Positions 1-8,782 of a stretch of 64,000 nt of DNA are shown here, piece by piece. Below the pieces are notes generated by a model. That model had not been told where the DNA came from. It made no database searches and was given only the letters and a program-made list of their open reading frames with translations. Position 1 is the first letter of the stretch; every line of letters begins with the position of its first letter. The stretch comes from Bradyrhizobium sp. CCBAU 53338. Its GTDB lineage: Bacteria > Pseudomonadota > Alphaproteobacteria > Rhizobiales > Xanthobacteraceae. The stretch covers positions 744,001 through 808,000 of the forward strand of contig NZ_CP030048.1 in NCBI RefSeq assembly GCF_015291665.1, written 5' to 3'. Both the position numbers and the translations under genes were made by a program.

Positions 1-228
1 GCGGCGGCGCCAGGTCGGCACGTGAATGCCGGCCTTGGTGTCGTCGACGGTCTCGCCGTCGATGACGATGGTGCCGCGGTCGGGCCGCAGGAGCCCTGCG
101 ATCATGTTGATCAGCGAGGTCTTGCCGGCGCCTGAGGCGCCGAACAGGCCGGTGACGCGGCCTTCGCTCGAGAACGAGGCGTGAAGCGAGAATTCGCCGA
201 GCTGTTTTTCGACATCGACGCGCAGCAT
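1..228 (-). CDS. modC: molybdate ABC transporter ATP-binding protein ModC (partial)
   Basis: This is the N-terminal 76 codons of an ABC ATPase that would power molybdate uptake at the inner face of the membrane. The Walker A motif GASGAGKTS is visible around residues 30-38, followed by the usual ABC stretch ending in MIAGLLRPDRG. The gene starts with ATG at 228, two bases after the modB stop codon, so it is the third gene of a modA-modB-modC operon. The signature motif, Walker B and the C-terminal TOBE (molybdate-binding) domain lie beyond the window edge. The assignment to ModC rests mainly on operon position after modA and modB. Confidence 0.9.
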   Translation of the reverse strand, partial: MLRVDVEKQLGEFSLHASFSSEGRVTGLFGASGAGKTSLINMIAGLLRPDRGTIVIDGETVDDTKAGIHVPTWRRR

Positions 229-230
229 GG

Positions 231-926
231 TCAATTCCCGTGCAGGCGCTGCGTGGCGCGGCGGGCGAACCATTCGGCTGATATCAGCGCGCCGATCGCG
301 AGCCCGATCGAGATCATCACCAGCCGCCCCGCGGCGGCGTCGCCATCGGGCGTCTGGATCAGCGAATAGATCGCCGACGAAATCGTCTGGGTCTCGCCGG
401 GAATGTTGGAGACGAAGGTGATGGTGGCCCCGAACTCGCCGATCGCCTTGGCGAAGCCGAGCACCATGCCGGCGAGCACGCCGGGCAGCGCCAGCGGCAG
501 CGTCACCGTGAAGAACACCTTGAAAGGCGCGGCTCCCAGTGTTTCGGCAGCCTGCTCGAGCCGGCGATCGACCGCCTCGATCGAGAGCCGCATCGGGCGC
601 ACCAGCAGCGGAAACGACATCACGCCGCAGGCCAGCGCCGCACCGGTCCAGCGGAAGGCGAAGACGATGCCGAGATGATCGGCGAGGAAGCTGCCGACGA
701 GGCCGCGGCGGCCCAAAGTCAGAAGCAGCAGATAGCCGGTGACGACAGGCGGCAGCACCAGCGGCAGATGCACGACGGCATCGAGCACCGACTTGCCCCA
801 AAAATCCTTGCGCGCGAGCAGCCATGCCAAGGCAATGCCGAATGGCGTTGCCACCAGCGTCGCGACAACGGCGACCCTGAGCGAGAGCAGGATCGCCGTC
901 CATTCGGCGGGAGAGATGTCGAGCAT
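231..926 (-). CDS. modB: molybdate ABC transporter permease ModB
   Basis: Inner-membrane permease of the molybdate importer, 231 residues, close to the usual ModB length of about 225-235. It begins MLDISPAEWTAILLSLRVA, has about five hydrophobic segments, and carries the cytoplasmic EAA loop around residues 125-150 (EQAAETLGAAPFKVFFTVTLP), which docks onto the ATPase. A TTG codon at 929 directly precedes the ATG at 926, and the ATG is preferred. The gene lies 13 bases after modA and 2 bases before modC, consistent with translational coupling. No ModE-type regulator gene lies in the window. Confidence 0.93.
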   Translation of the reverse strand: MLDISPAEWTAILLSLRVAVVATLVATPFGIALAWLLARKDFWGKSVLDAVVHLPLVLPPVVTGYLLLLTLGRRGLVGSFLADHLGIVFAFRWTGAALACGVMSFPLLVRPMRLSIEAVDRRLEQAAETLGAAPFKVFFTVTLPLALPGVLAGMVLGFAKAIGEFGATITFVSNIPGETQTISSAIYSLIQTPDGDAAAGRLVMISIGLAIGALISAEWFARRATQRLHGN

Positions 927-939
927 CAAGTCGTAAGTA

Positions 940-1725
940 TCAGGTCGTGGGGCTGATCAGGAACTTGAAACCGTACTTTTCCAGAATGGTCTTGGCCGTC
1001 GTCGAGCGCAGGAAGGCGAGATAGTCGTTGGTCCCGGGCTTTGCCGTCGAGGTCGCCGCCACCGGATAGATGATCGCGGGATGCGAATCCGCCGGGAAGG
1101 TGCCGACGATCTTCACGCCGGGCTCGACCTTGGCGTCGGTGGAATAGACGATGCCGAGCGCAGCTTCGCCGCGCGCCACCAGCGTCAGCGCGGCACGCAC
1201 GCTCTCGGCCATGGCGAATTTCGGCTCGGCGGCCTGCCAGGCGCCCAGCTTCTCCAGCGCGGCCTTGGCGTACTTTCCGACCGGCACCGACTTCACGTCG
1301 CCGGTCGCGATCTTGCCGTCGCCCGCAAGCTTGGCGAGGTCGAAACCCTGCGCGATGGTGACGTTGTCGATCTTGGAATCCTTCGGCGCGATCAGCACGA
1401 TGCTGTTGCCGAGCAGGTTCACGCGGGTCGATTCATTTATGTTTTTCTTGGAGAGCGCGTAGTCCATCCAGTCGGTATCGGCCGAGACGAACACGTCGGC
1501 CGGTGCGCCCTGCTCGATCTGTTTTGCCAATACCGAGCTCGCGGCGTAGCTCACCGAAAACTTGACGCCTGTCCTGGCGGTGTAGGCCGCGTCGACCTCG
1601 TCGAGCGCGTTCTTCATCGACGCGGCGGCGAACACCGTGATGGTCTTGTCCTCGGCGTTCGCAGGCGGAAGGCTCGTGCCCGCGAGCATGACGAAGGCGG
1701 TGAAAAGTCCGGCAAGTCGATACAT
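940..1725 (-). CDS. modA: molybdate ABC transporter substrate-binding protein ModA
   Basis: Periplasmic molybdate-binding protein, 261 residues from the ATG at 1725. Residues 1-25 form a Sec signal peptide (MYRLAGLFTAFVMLAG, cleaved after ANA). The mature protein starts with ITVFAAASMKNALDEV, the typical ModA opening that contributes serine contacts to the oxyanion. Later blocks QIEQGAPADVFVSAD and GEAALGIVYSTDA are also family-typical. A longer open frame upstream to 1890 lacks a signal peptide at its start and was rejected. The gene is first in modABC. I searched the upstream 180 bases by eye for a palindromic Mod box and could not identify one. Confidence 0.95.
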   Translation of the reverse strand: MYRLAGLFTAFVMLAGTSLPPANAEDKTITVFAAASMKNALDEVDAAYTARTGVKFSVSYAASSVLAKQIEQGAPADVFVSADTDWMDYALSKKNINESTRVNLLGNSIVLIAPKDSKIDNVTIAQGFDLAKLAGDGKIATGDVKSVPVGKYAKAALEKLGAWQAAEPKFAMAESVRAALTLVARGEAALGIVYSTDAKVEPGVKIVGTFPADSHPAIIYPVAATSTAKPGTNDYLAFLRSTTAKTILEKYGFKFLISPTT

Positions 1726-1909
1726 GGATGGCGCTCCGTGCGAGCCTGCGCGCGCAATTGCACGCGCAATTCTGGCTTTGGGTGAGTGAGGCGACGGGCG
1801 GAAGCGCTGTTCCACGTGGCCCCCGCAACGGCTTACGGCCGGCGGGGATATCGCAGTTCTCGAAGATAGCAGGCTGGGCCCGCAGGTCAAAGGCGACCGT
1901 TTGTCTAAC

Positions 1910-2413
1910 CTATTGGGCCGGCAGGATCGAAATCGACAGCGAATTGTTCCTGGCGCCGCTGATCTGGAGCACGACGGGCTTTTCCGAGAGTTCGTATTTC
2001 ATGGTCTTGCGGATGCCGTCGCAATCGGTGGCGCCGCTGAAGGCCACGGGCCTGAGAAAATGGCCGTCCTGAACCAGGTCGACCCAGGCGCCCGACGACA
2101 GGCTGATCGTGTAGAGGCCCGCCTTCGGCACGGCCTTGATGCTGGTGAAGCCGGCAAAAGTGCCGTCCTTCGGCGCCCGCTCCGGCGGCGAAGGCAGTTT
2201 TGCCTCGGCCGGCGTGACCAGCCCCAGCGTGATCGCCGATGATGGCACGACGGCCTGCTCGGCTCCCGAGGCGAGCTTGGTGCGGTCCGGAGCGGTCAGC
2301 GCGGCACGGTCGCGCTCGATCGGCCATTTGAACTTGTCACAGCCGCTGGGCTCCTCAGCGAAAGCGGAGGTCGCGCTGGTCGAGAGCACGGCAAGGAGAG
2401 CCAGGATGCGCAT
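1910..2413 (-). CDS. secreted protein of unknown function
   Basis: A 167-residue protein with a clear Sec signal peptide (MRILALLAVLSTSATSAFA, cleavage near residue 19). The mature part contains two cysteines, one near the N-terminus (SGCDKFKWPIERDR) and one near the C-terminus (GATDCDGIRKT), which could form a disulfide in the periplasm. The last third is predicted to be beta-rich (SLSSGAWVDLVQDG, KPVVLQISGARNN). It lies upstream of modA on the same strand with about 180 bases between them, so co-transcription is possible but not shown. I do not recognise the family. Confidence 0.75.
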   Translation of the reverse strand: MRILALLAVLSTSATSAFAEEPSGCDKFKWPIERDRAALTAPDRTKLASGAEQAVVPSSAITLGLVTPAEAKLPSPPERAPKDGTFAGFTSIKAVPKAGLYTISLSSGAWVDLVQDGHFLRPVAFSGATDCDGIRKTMKYELSEKPVVLQISGARNNSLSISILPAQ

Positions 2414-2632
2414 GTCAAATCTCGTCGTTGGCCGCGCATGGGCGCGGCCTGCTGTCGGTTTTTGTCGGTGAACGGGATGCGCATCCCGGGATGCCGCGGG
2501 CTTACGGCCGGGCGGCGGCGCAATGCTAGCGCAATTGGGAAGTGCGAACCAACCGGTTCGTCGGCCCGGGCTCGCTTCGCGCCCCGGGACGACGGCTGAG
2601 TGCGAGGCAGCCGCTTCGATCCCTTACGAGAA

Positions 2633-3577
2633 CTAAGGCTTCGCATTCGGCGCGTGCAGCACGACCTTGCAGGCCGCGGGCATCTGGGCCAGCGTCATCG
2701 GCGGCTTTGGTTTCGGCGGCACCGGCGGCGGCTTGGGATGCAGCACGCCCTCGCTGAACCAGAAGGCGAAATCGGAGGGCTTGCAGCCTTCGCCTTCGGA
2801 CTGCGACGGCTGGCCCTGGCATTCACTGGCGCCGGCCGGGCAGCGCATGCGGATGTGGAAATGATAGTCGTGGCCCCACCACGGCCGGATCTTCGACAGC
2901 CAGGAGCGGTCACCCCTGGCCTCGCGGCACAGCGCCTTCTTGATCGCGGGATTGACGAAGATGCGCTGCACCGCCGGCTCCTGCGCGGCGTCGCGCAGCA
3001 CCAGCAGATGCCCCGGCGTGAACACTTTGGGATCGACGTCGAGGCGATCCTCGCGCACCATCATCACCGCCGACATCTCCTCGCGTTCCTCGCGCGAGAG
3101 GCGATGGTCCGGCATCGGTGTCAGCCAGATGTCGGCATCGAGCCCGATCTGATGGCTGGCGTGGCCCGACAAGGCCGGCCCGCCGCGCGGCTGGCCGATG
3201 TCGCCGACCAGAATGCCCGGCCAGCCCGCGTCCTTGTGCGCCTTGGCCGCCAGGCGCTTGATCAGCGCGATCATGTCGGGATGGCCCCAATTGCGGTTGC
3301 GCGACAGCCGCATCACCTGCCAGTTGTCGCCGTTGAGCGGCATCTGCGCCGCGCCGCCGATGCAGCCCTTCACGTAGGAGCCGATGACGCGCGCAGGCCC
3401 GGTCGAGGGCAACAGCTTGCGTGCGAACAGTTCCTTGGCGCCGAGCTTGGGATCGTTCGGATTGGCCAGCGGCGGCAGCGGCTTCGGGTTCACGCTGCCC
3501 TTGTCCTGGGCCAGCGCGCCGCCGGCGGCCAGGAGCGTCATGACAAGCAGGAGAGGGGCGATGCGGCGGGGACTCAT
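2633..3577 (-). CDS. mepA: penicillin-insensitive murein endopeptidase MepA
   Basis: Periplasmic zinc metallopeptidase of the LAS group, 314 residues, that hydrolyses D-Ala-mDAP and mDAP-mDAP cross-links in peptidoglycan. A signal peptide occupies residues 1-24 (MSPRRIAPLLLVMTLLAAGG). The zinc-site motifs are both present: GHASHQIGLDADIWL in the middle and WWGHDYHFHIRMRCP near the C-terminus. A proline-rich tail (HPKPPPVPPKPKPP) follows the catalytic domain. The ATG at 3577 is preferred over the upstream one at 3631 because it begins the signal peptide. The gene is divergent from an L,D-transpeptidase gene, with 132 bases between the two starts. Confidence 0.95.
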   Translation of the reverse strand: MSPRRIAPLLLVMTLLAAGGALAQDKGSVNPKPLPPLANPNDPKLGAKELFARKLLPSTGPARVIGSYVKGCIGGAAQMPLNGDNWQVMRLSRNRNWGHPDMIALIKRLAAKAHKDAGWPGILVGDIGQPRGGPALSGHASHQIGLDADIWLTPMPDHRLSREEREEMSAVMMVREDRLDVDPKVFTPGHLLVLRDAAQEPAVQRIFVNPAIKKALCREARGDRSWLSKIRPWWGHDYHFHIRMRCPAGASECQGQPSQSEGEGCKPSDFAFWFSEGVLHPKPPPVPPKPKPPMTLAQMPAACKVVLHAPNAKP

Positions 3578-3709
3578 GCTGAGAACCTTATAGCCCATCG
3601 CGGCGTCAGGGTTAAGAATTAGGCTTGTCACGCGGGCCTCGGCTCACAACGTCTTTACAGCCTCCGCGTGCCAGCCGCATCATGTCCTCGAGGCAGAGGC
3701 TTTTTTATC

Positions 3710-4153
3710 ATGACATTTTTTCCGACGCGGCTCGCGCAACGAGTCGCCTTGGCCGCATTTGCGCTGGCGCCCGTCCTGGTTACGCCGGCACGGGCCGACG
3801 TCAGGGTCGATATCGACAAATCCACACAGCGCTTGTCGGTGCGGGTCGACGGCGCGCTGCGCTACTCCTGGCCGGTCTCGACGGGGCGCCGCGGCTACGG
3901 CACGCCGAGCGGCACTTTCCATCCGCAGGCGATGATGCGCAGCTACTTCTCGCGCAAGTACTACAACGCGCCGATGCCGCACGCGATCTTCTTCTACTAC
4001 GGCTTTGCCATTCACGGCACGACCGACATTTCCCGCCTGGGCGGTCCGGCCTCGCATGGCTGCGTCCGTCTGCATCCCGCGCATGCGGCGGCCCTGTTCG
4101 CGCTGATCAAGCGCGAGGGCGCGGGCAACACCACGATCCATATTTCTGACTAG
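3710..4153 (+). CDS. L,D-transpeptidase (YkuD domain), secreted
   Basis: A 147-residue exported L,D-transpeptidase, which would form 3-3 (mDAP-mDAP) cross-links or attach proteins to peptidoglycan. A signal peptide spans residues 1-30 (TRLAQRVALAAFALAPVLV, cleavage near ARA). The YkuD catalytic motif is complete: IHGTTDISRLGGPASHGCVR, with His of IHG and the nucleophilic Cys of SHGCVR. The start at 3710 is chosen over 3668 because it begins the signal peptide. It is a minimal single-domain form with no LysM or peptidoglycan-binding domain. It is divergent from mepA, whose product cuts the same class of bond. Confidence 0.93.
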   Translation: MTFFPTRLAQRVALAAFALAPVLVTPARADVRVDIDKSTQRLSVRVDGALRYSWPVSTGRRGYGTPSGTFHPQAMMRSYFSRKYYNAPMPHAIFFYYGFAIHGTTDISRLGGPASHGCVRLHPAHAAALFALIKREGAGNTTIHISD

Positions 4154-4527
4154 CGTCGTCGCGCGCAGCGGAGAGACCGGGAAAAAGTCGCAAGTTTTCC
4201 GCCTGTGCGGCGCGCTTCTTAACGACGCGATAACTCTGTCCTGCATTGACCAAAATTCGTGCGCGGAACGAGACGTGCTCACCGTCCTGCATGCAACCGG
4301 CGTGTGTTCCGGAATTGATTCAGGGAGACTGCGTGTTTTTGCGGCTCGGCTCTCGTCGATTGCGACGAGCGAGCAGGTTTAGCGCGCCCGCCGACGTCCT
4401 CCGCGCCTCGCAAACAGGCAAATCAGCACCTCGCTCGGCCGCCGCATCCACGCCGGCATCGACCAAGATTACTTTTCTTTCAGACACTTGAGGCAAGACT
4501 TGCGGCCGCTGGGCGCGGCTAGGGCGT
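4154..4527. other. intergenic region, no gene recognised
   Basis: This 374-base gap between the L,D-transpeptidase gene and the PAS-GGDEF-EAL gene shows no convincing gene. Short open frames on both strands have no ribosome site or recognisable composition. It presumably carries the promoter of the downstream gene, but I could not assign -35/-10 elements with confidence. Confidence 0.5.
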
Positions 4528-6747
4528 GTGAAGTTGAGTTTGGGGTCCAAAAAAACAGAAAAGCGAAAGCGCAACGTGCTTGCCAAAGGCGGTCGCCAGC
4601 CGCGCAAGCCGCGATTTTCGCGCGCGCCTCAGGCACCGCTCGAACGCGACCAGCTCGTGCAGAGCCGCGCGGAAGCTGAAGCGGCCATCGCGGACGCGCG
4701 CAAATCGCACGAGCGTTTGCGCCAGGCCGTCGACCTCCTGCCTCAGGGCATCGTGATCCTCGATCCCGAAGGTCGCTACGTGCTCTGGAACAAGCAGTAT
4801 TCCGAGATCTACAGCAAGACCGCCGATCTCTTCCAGGAAGGCGCGCGCCTCGAAGACACGCTGCGCGTCGGCGTTGCCCGCGGCGACTATCCGGAAGCCG
4901 CCGGCCACGAGGACGAATGGATCGCCGCGCGGCTGAAGAAACTCTACGAGCCCGGCAAGCGCCACGAGCAGACGCTGTCCGACGGCCGGGTCATCCTGAT
5001 CGAGGAACGCCGCACCGATGACGGCGGCGTCGTGGGCCTGCGCGTCGACATCACCGAATTGAAGCAGCGCGAGGCCTCGTTCCGCCTGCTGTTCGACGGC
5101 AATCCCGTCCCCATGATCGTCTGCGCGCTGGACGACGAGCACATTCTCGGCGTCAACGACGCCGCGGTTGCGCATTACGGCTATAGCCGCGCCGAGTTCG
5201 AGCGGCTGAAGATCCGCTCCTTGCAGGCCTTCGACAGCGAGCCGCCCTGGACCATCGATCGGTCCAGCGAAGAGCAGGCCGCGCGGACCTGGAAGCACGT
5301 CAAGGCCGACGGCACGCTGATCGACCTTGCGATCTATTCCCGCGAATTGACCTATGCCGAGAGGCCCGCGGTGCTGCTCGCGCTGATGGACATCACCGAG
5401 CGCAAGCGCGCCGAGGCGCGGCTTGCCTTCATGGCCCAGCATGACGCCCTGACCGGCCTGCCCAACCGCAATCTGCTCCGCCAGACCGTGGACGAGATGC
5501 TGCTGCATTCGCGGCGCAGCCCCGAGAAGGTCGCGGTGCTGATGCTCGGACTGGACAATTTCAAGGCGGTCAACGACACGCTGGGTCATGCGGTCGGCGA
5601 CAAGCTCCTGCGCGGCGTCGCCAAGCGCCTGCGTTCGACCTTGCGCGAGGAAGACGCGCTGGCGCGGCTGAACTCGGACGAATTCGTCATTGCCCAGAGC
5701 GGCCTGACGCGGCCCGAAGACGCGGTGGGCCTCGCCAAACGCCTGCTCGAGGCGATCGCCGATCCCTATCTGCTCGACGGTCACTCCGTGGTGATCGCCG
5801 CCTCCATCGGCATCGCGATGGCACCCGGCGACGGCGACGAGTCCGAAAAGCTGCTCAAGAGCGCCGACATGGCGCTGTCGCGCGCCAAACTGGATGCGCG
5901 CGGCAGCTTCGCCTTCTTCGAGGCCGCGCTCGATGCGAAGGCGCAGAGCCGTCGCAAGATCGAGGTCGAGCTGCGCGATGCGATCCAGCACGACGTGCTG
6001 CGGCCCTACTACCAGCCGCTGATCGATCTCCAGAGCGGCCGCATCACCGGGTTCGAGGCGCTGGTGCGCTGGCCACATGCCGAGCGCGGCATGGTCTCGC
6101 CGGCCGAGTTCATTCCGGTCGCGGAAGAAACCGGCTTGATCAATCCGCTCGGCGGCCTGATGCTGCGCCGCGCCTGCCTCGATGCAGCGACCTGGCCGGA
6201 CGACGTCCGCGTCGCCGTCAATTTGTCGCCGCTGCAGTTTCGCGGCGGCAATCTGCTCTCGATGGTGACGGACGCGCTGAAGCATTCCGGCCTGCCGCCG
6301 CGGCGGCTCGAGCTCGAGATCACCGAGACGCTGCTCTTGGAGAAGAGCGCGCAGGTGCTGGCGACGCTGCATGCGCTGCGCGCGCTCGGCGTGCGGATCT
6401 CGATGGACGATTTCGGCACCGGCTATTCCAGCCTCAGCTACTTACGCAGCTTCCCGTTCGACAAGATCAAGATCGACCAGTCCTTCGTGCGCGATCTCGG
6501 GGCCAACCGCGAGGCGCAGGCGATCATCCGCTCCATCGTCAGCCTCGGCAAAGGTCTCGGTGTCATCATCACGGCCGAAGGCGTCGAGACTGAAGCCGAG
6601 CTGAGCTGCCTCCGCGCCGAGGGGTGCGACGAGGGCCAGGGCTTTCTGTTCAGCAAGGCGCGGCCGAACGTCGAAATCATCAGCCTGCTGGCGGCGCAGC
6701 GCGGCATCGATGCCGACGACGACGAGGATGCCGCCCTGGTGGCTTAG
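4528..6747 (+). CDS. PAS-PAS-GGDEF-EAL protein with degenerate GGDEF site
   Basis: A 739-residue cytoplasmic cyclic-di-GMP signalling protein beginning with GTG. A basic tail (1-45) and short coiled coil lead to two PAS domains (about 62-180 and 184-295), a GGDEF domain (about 296-465) and an EAL domain (about 478-725). The cyclase signature is NSDEF at 382-386 instead of GGDEF. The metal-binding DxD segment reads LGLDNF at 340-345, so the first aspartate is replaced by Gly341. The EAL side looks intact: FEALVRW at 509-515, NLSPLQF, LELEITET, MDDFGTGYSSLSYL and EGVETEAEL. The likely activity is c-di-GMP phosphodiesterase, with the GGDEF domain as a possible GTP-sensing or structural module. 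There are no membrane segments, so the PAS domains would sense an internal cue. Confidence 0.93.
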   Translation: MKLSLGSKKTEKRKRNVLAKGGRQPRKPRFSRAPQAPLERDQLVQSRAEAEAAIADARKSHERLRQAVDLLPQGIVILDPEGRYVLWNKQYSEIYSKTADLFQEGARLEDTLRVGVARGDYPEAAGHEDEWIAARLKKLYEPGKRHEQTLSDGRVILIEERRTDDGGVVGLRVDITELKQREASFRLLFDGNPVPMIVCALDDEHILGVNDAAVAHYGYSRAEFERLKIRSLQAFDSEPPWTIDRSSEEQAARTWKHVKADGTLIDLAIYSRELTYAERPAVLLALMDITERKRAEARLAFMAQHDALTGLPNRNLLRQTVDEMLLHSRRSPEKVAVLMLGLDNFKAVNDTLGHAVGDKLLRGVAKRLRSTLREEDALARLNSDEFVIAQSGLTRPEDAVGLAKRLLEAIADPYLLDGHSVVIAASIGIAMAPGDGDESEKLLKSADMALSRAKLDARGSFAFFEAALDAKAQSRRKIEVELRDAIQHDVLRPYYQPLIDLQSGRITGFEALVRWPHAERGMVSPAEFIPVAEETGLINPLGGLMLRRACLDAATWPDDVRVAVNLSPLQFRGGNLLSMVTDALKHSGLPPRRLELEITETLLLEKSAQVLATLHALRALGVRISMDDFGTGYSSLSYLRSFPFDKIKIDQSFVRDLGANREAQAIIRSIVSLGKGLGVIITAEGVETEAELSCLRAEGCDEGQGFLFSKARPNVEIISLLAAQRGIDADDDEDAALVA

Positions 6748-6765
6748 CCTTCCGATGATTCGCGA

Positions 6766-7275
6766 CTAATAGCCGGCATAGGGACCGGAGGGCGCGCAAT
6801 AGTCGTAGCCATAGCCGCCGCCGTAACCGTAGTAGGACGCGGACGGATAGCCGTAGGCGGGATAGCCGCCGCCATAGTCACCGCCGTAATAGCCGCCATA
6901 GCCTCCGTAATAGGCGCTCGCGATCCCGGCGCCGACGACGGCGCCTGCGACGCCGTAACCGAGGCCACGATAGCCATAGCCACGATAGCCGTAACCGCGA
7001 TAGCCATAGCCGCGATAGCCGTAGCCGCGGTAACCCAAGCCGCGATAGGCGAGGCCGCCACGATAACCGTAGCCGCTACGATAGCCCAATCCGACGCCGC
7101 GATAGCCGTAGCCGCCGCGGTAGCCGTAGCCCCAGCGCACTTCGGTGGTAACGGGATCGACCATCGATTTGATCGTCGCCACAGATGTCGGCATCGGACC
7201 AGCCTGGGCACCCGTGGCGAGCAGGGCACCGGCCGCGGCGAGAACGGCAATACGCAGAGCGTTCGAGAACCTCAT
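6766..7275 (-). CDS. secreted glycine/tyrosine-rich repeat protein
   Basis: A 169-residue protein with a signal peptide (MRFSNALRIAVLAAAGALLA, cleavage after AQA). A low-complexity region follows, built from tandem YRGYG-type units: about five consecutive copies plus degenerate ones around residues 47-105. A short hydrophobic stretch (GVAGAVVGAGIASAYY) and a second Gly/Tyr/Pro-rich tail come next, with one cysteine near the C-terminus. The ATG at 7275 is chosen over 7281 because GGAG then lies six bases upstream. Similar Gly/Tyr-rich secreted proteins are common in Bradyrhizobium, but no function is established that I know of. The repeats are visible in the DNA as a run of cgatagcc(g/a)ta(g/a)cc units at about 6960-7040. 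Confidence 0.8.
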   Translation of the reverse strand: MRFSNALRIAVLAAAGALLATGAQAGPMPTSVATIKSMVDPVTTEVRWGYGYRGGYGYRGVGLGYRSGYGYRGGLAYRGLGYRGYGYRGYGYRGYGYRGYGYRGLGYGVAGAVVGAGIASAYYGGYGGYYGGDYGGGYPAYGYPSASYYGYGGGYGYDYCAPSGPYAGY

Positions 7276-7453
7276 GACCATCTCCGTGCTGGTCGGCGGC
7301 GCTTTGGCGCGGCCATCGACAGCCTATTCGGAGATGGCGCTGCCGCGGCAGGCTTGATTTAAATCAAGCATATCGAGGCAATCGCAACCGGCCGCTTGGC
7401 GTGGGGAGCGACCGGTCGCAGGTCATCGCGATGGAAGAAGCAGCGTGGCCCGA

Positions 7454-8605
7454 TCAGCGGCCTTCCGACAGGATCGCCTTGCCGACATCCTCGAAATGCG
7501 TGTCGCGCGCCTGGATCTGCTGGGTGATCGCATGCATGTCGCGAAACCGCCGTTCGAACGGATTGCTGCGGAAGACAGCGGTGGCGCCGGCCATGCGATA
7601 GGCGGTGTCGACCACCTTGGCCGATTGCTGAATCGTCCAGGTCGCGGCGAGGCGGATAGCGCTGCGATGCGTCAGGCTGAACGTGCCTGATGCCGAAAGG
7701 TCGCGCCACATCGCGTTCGCCGTCGCATAGAGATAGGCGCGGGCGGCACGTAAGTCCCCCTCGGTGCGGCCGATCAGGCCCTGGACTGCCTGATTGTCGC
7801 GCATCGCGTTCGCCGCAAGCGACTGGTGCTTGCCGCGCGCCAGTGCGATCGCTGCATCCAGCGTCGCGCGCGCGACGCCGAGCGAGACTGCGGCAAAGCC
7901 GAGGCTGTAGGTCGAGCCGGTCGGAAGCCGGTAGAGCGGCCCGGGCTCACGCAAGGCGCTCGGCATGTCGCGGAAGACGGCAAAGCGACCGGGGACGAAG
8001 AGGTCCTTCACCTCGTAGGAATCGGTGCCGGTGCCGGCGAGCCCGATCGCCTGCCAGACGTCGTGCAGCACCGCGCTCGCAAGCGGGAACAGGATGGTGC
8101 GCATCTCCGGCGACCCGTCGGCATTTTTTCGCGGCACGCCGTCGGCCTCGACGATGCGGACATGCGCCCCGAGCCAACTCGCCTGCCGCGAGCCTGAAGC
8201 AAAATCCCAACGCCCGGTGACGCGGTAGCCGCCCTCGACCGCGCGCGCCTCATGCGCCACCGCGCCCCAGGCGAGAATGCCTGATGCGGTGTTGAAGATC
8301 TGGTGCGCGGTGTCGTGGTCGAGCGCGGCCGCGATCATCGCGCAGACACTGTTTTGGCCGAGGCACCAGGCCGTGGACGCGTCGGCCTTGGCGATCTCCT
8401 CCAGCATTTGCATGAAAATCTCGGGCGGCGCTTCCGATCCGCCGAGGCTCTGCGGCAGCAGCGCGCGGTAGAGCCCGTTTGCGATCAGCGCGTCCACGAC
8501 CTCAGGCGTCAGCCGCCGCGTCCGCTCGATCTCGTCTGCCTCGTCAGCAACCAGCGGCGCGATGGCCCGCGCCCGCTCGACCAGGCCAAACCCCGTTGCG
8601 TTCAT
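7454..8605 (-). CDS. acyl-CoA dehydrogenase-like flavoprotein
   Basis: A 383-residue protein of the acyl-CoA dehydrogenase fold, with the N-terminal helical domain (DEADEIERTRRLTPEVVDAL), the beta domain (GGYRVTGRWDFASGSRQASW) and a C-terminal helical domain. GRWDFASGS resembles the group D flavin-dependent monooxygenases and desulfurisation enzymes (DszC/HsaA/SfnC-like) more than fatty-acid dehydrogenases. I do not see the catalytic glutamate region typical of the latter. It would use flavin and either oxidise an acyl thioester or act as a monooxygenase with a separate reductase. No reductase gene is adjacent. It is divergent from the amidase gene at 8783. The substrate cannot be named. Confidence 0.85.
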   Translation of the reverse strand: MNATGFGLVERARAIAPLVADEADEIERTRRLTPEVVDALIANGLYRALLPQSLGGSEAPPEIFMQMLEEIAKADASTAWCLGQNSVCAMIAAALDHDTAHQIFNTASGILAWGAVAHEARAVEGGYRVTGRWDFASGSRQASWLGAHVRIVEADGVPRKNADGSPEMRTILFPLASAVLHDVWQAIGLAGTGTDSYEVKDLFVPGRFAVFRDMPSALREPGPLYRLPTGSTYSLGFAAVSLGVARATLDAAIALARGKHQSLAANAMRDNQAVQGLIGRTEGDLRAARAYLYATANAMWRDLSASGTFSLTHRSAIRLAATWTIQQSAKVVDTAYRMAGATAVFRSNPFERRFRDMHAITQQIQARDTHFEDVGKAILSEGR

Positions 8606-8782
8606 GTCAGCGTTTCCTCGCCCATTCTGCCGTGAGCGGTAAGCGACGCGATGGTGGTCTATTTGGTGGGGCGGATCAAGGTGGCGCGGCGGCGAATCCG
8701 GAGCGGGATATTTGTCATGTTGAAGAAGCTATGTGCATGATCCCGGGTCGGAACCGCGTCAGCAGAGCCCAAGAGGCACGTC

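Noticed and set aside
1726..1909. Search for a ModE-type palindrome upstream of modA
   Set aside because: The direct repeat cgcgcaattgca / cgcgcaattctg is not an inverted Mod box, and no convincing operator was found.
4246..4491. 81-codon open frame in the gap before the PAS-GGDEF-EAL gene
   Set aside because: No ribosome site, biased Ser/Arg/Ala composition and no recognisable feature.
4519..6372. Open frame of about 600 codons opposite the PAS-GGDEF-EAL gene
   Set aside because: Antisense shadow without domains or ribosome site.
6960..7120. Regularly repeated units that resemble a CRISPR array at first sight
   Set aside because: The units are 12-15 bases long, contiguous and in frame, and encode a Gly/Tyr-rich protein. 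There are no spacers.
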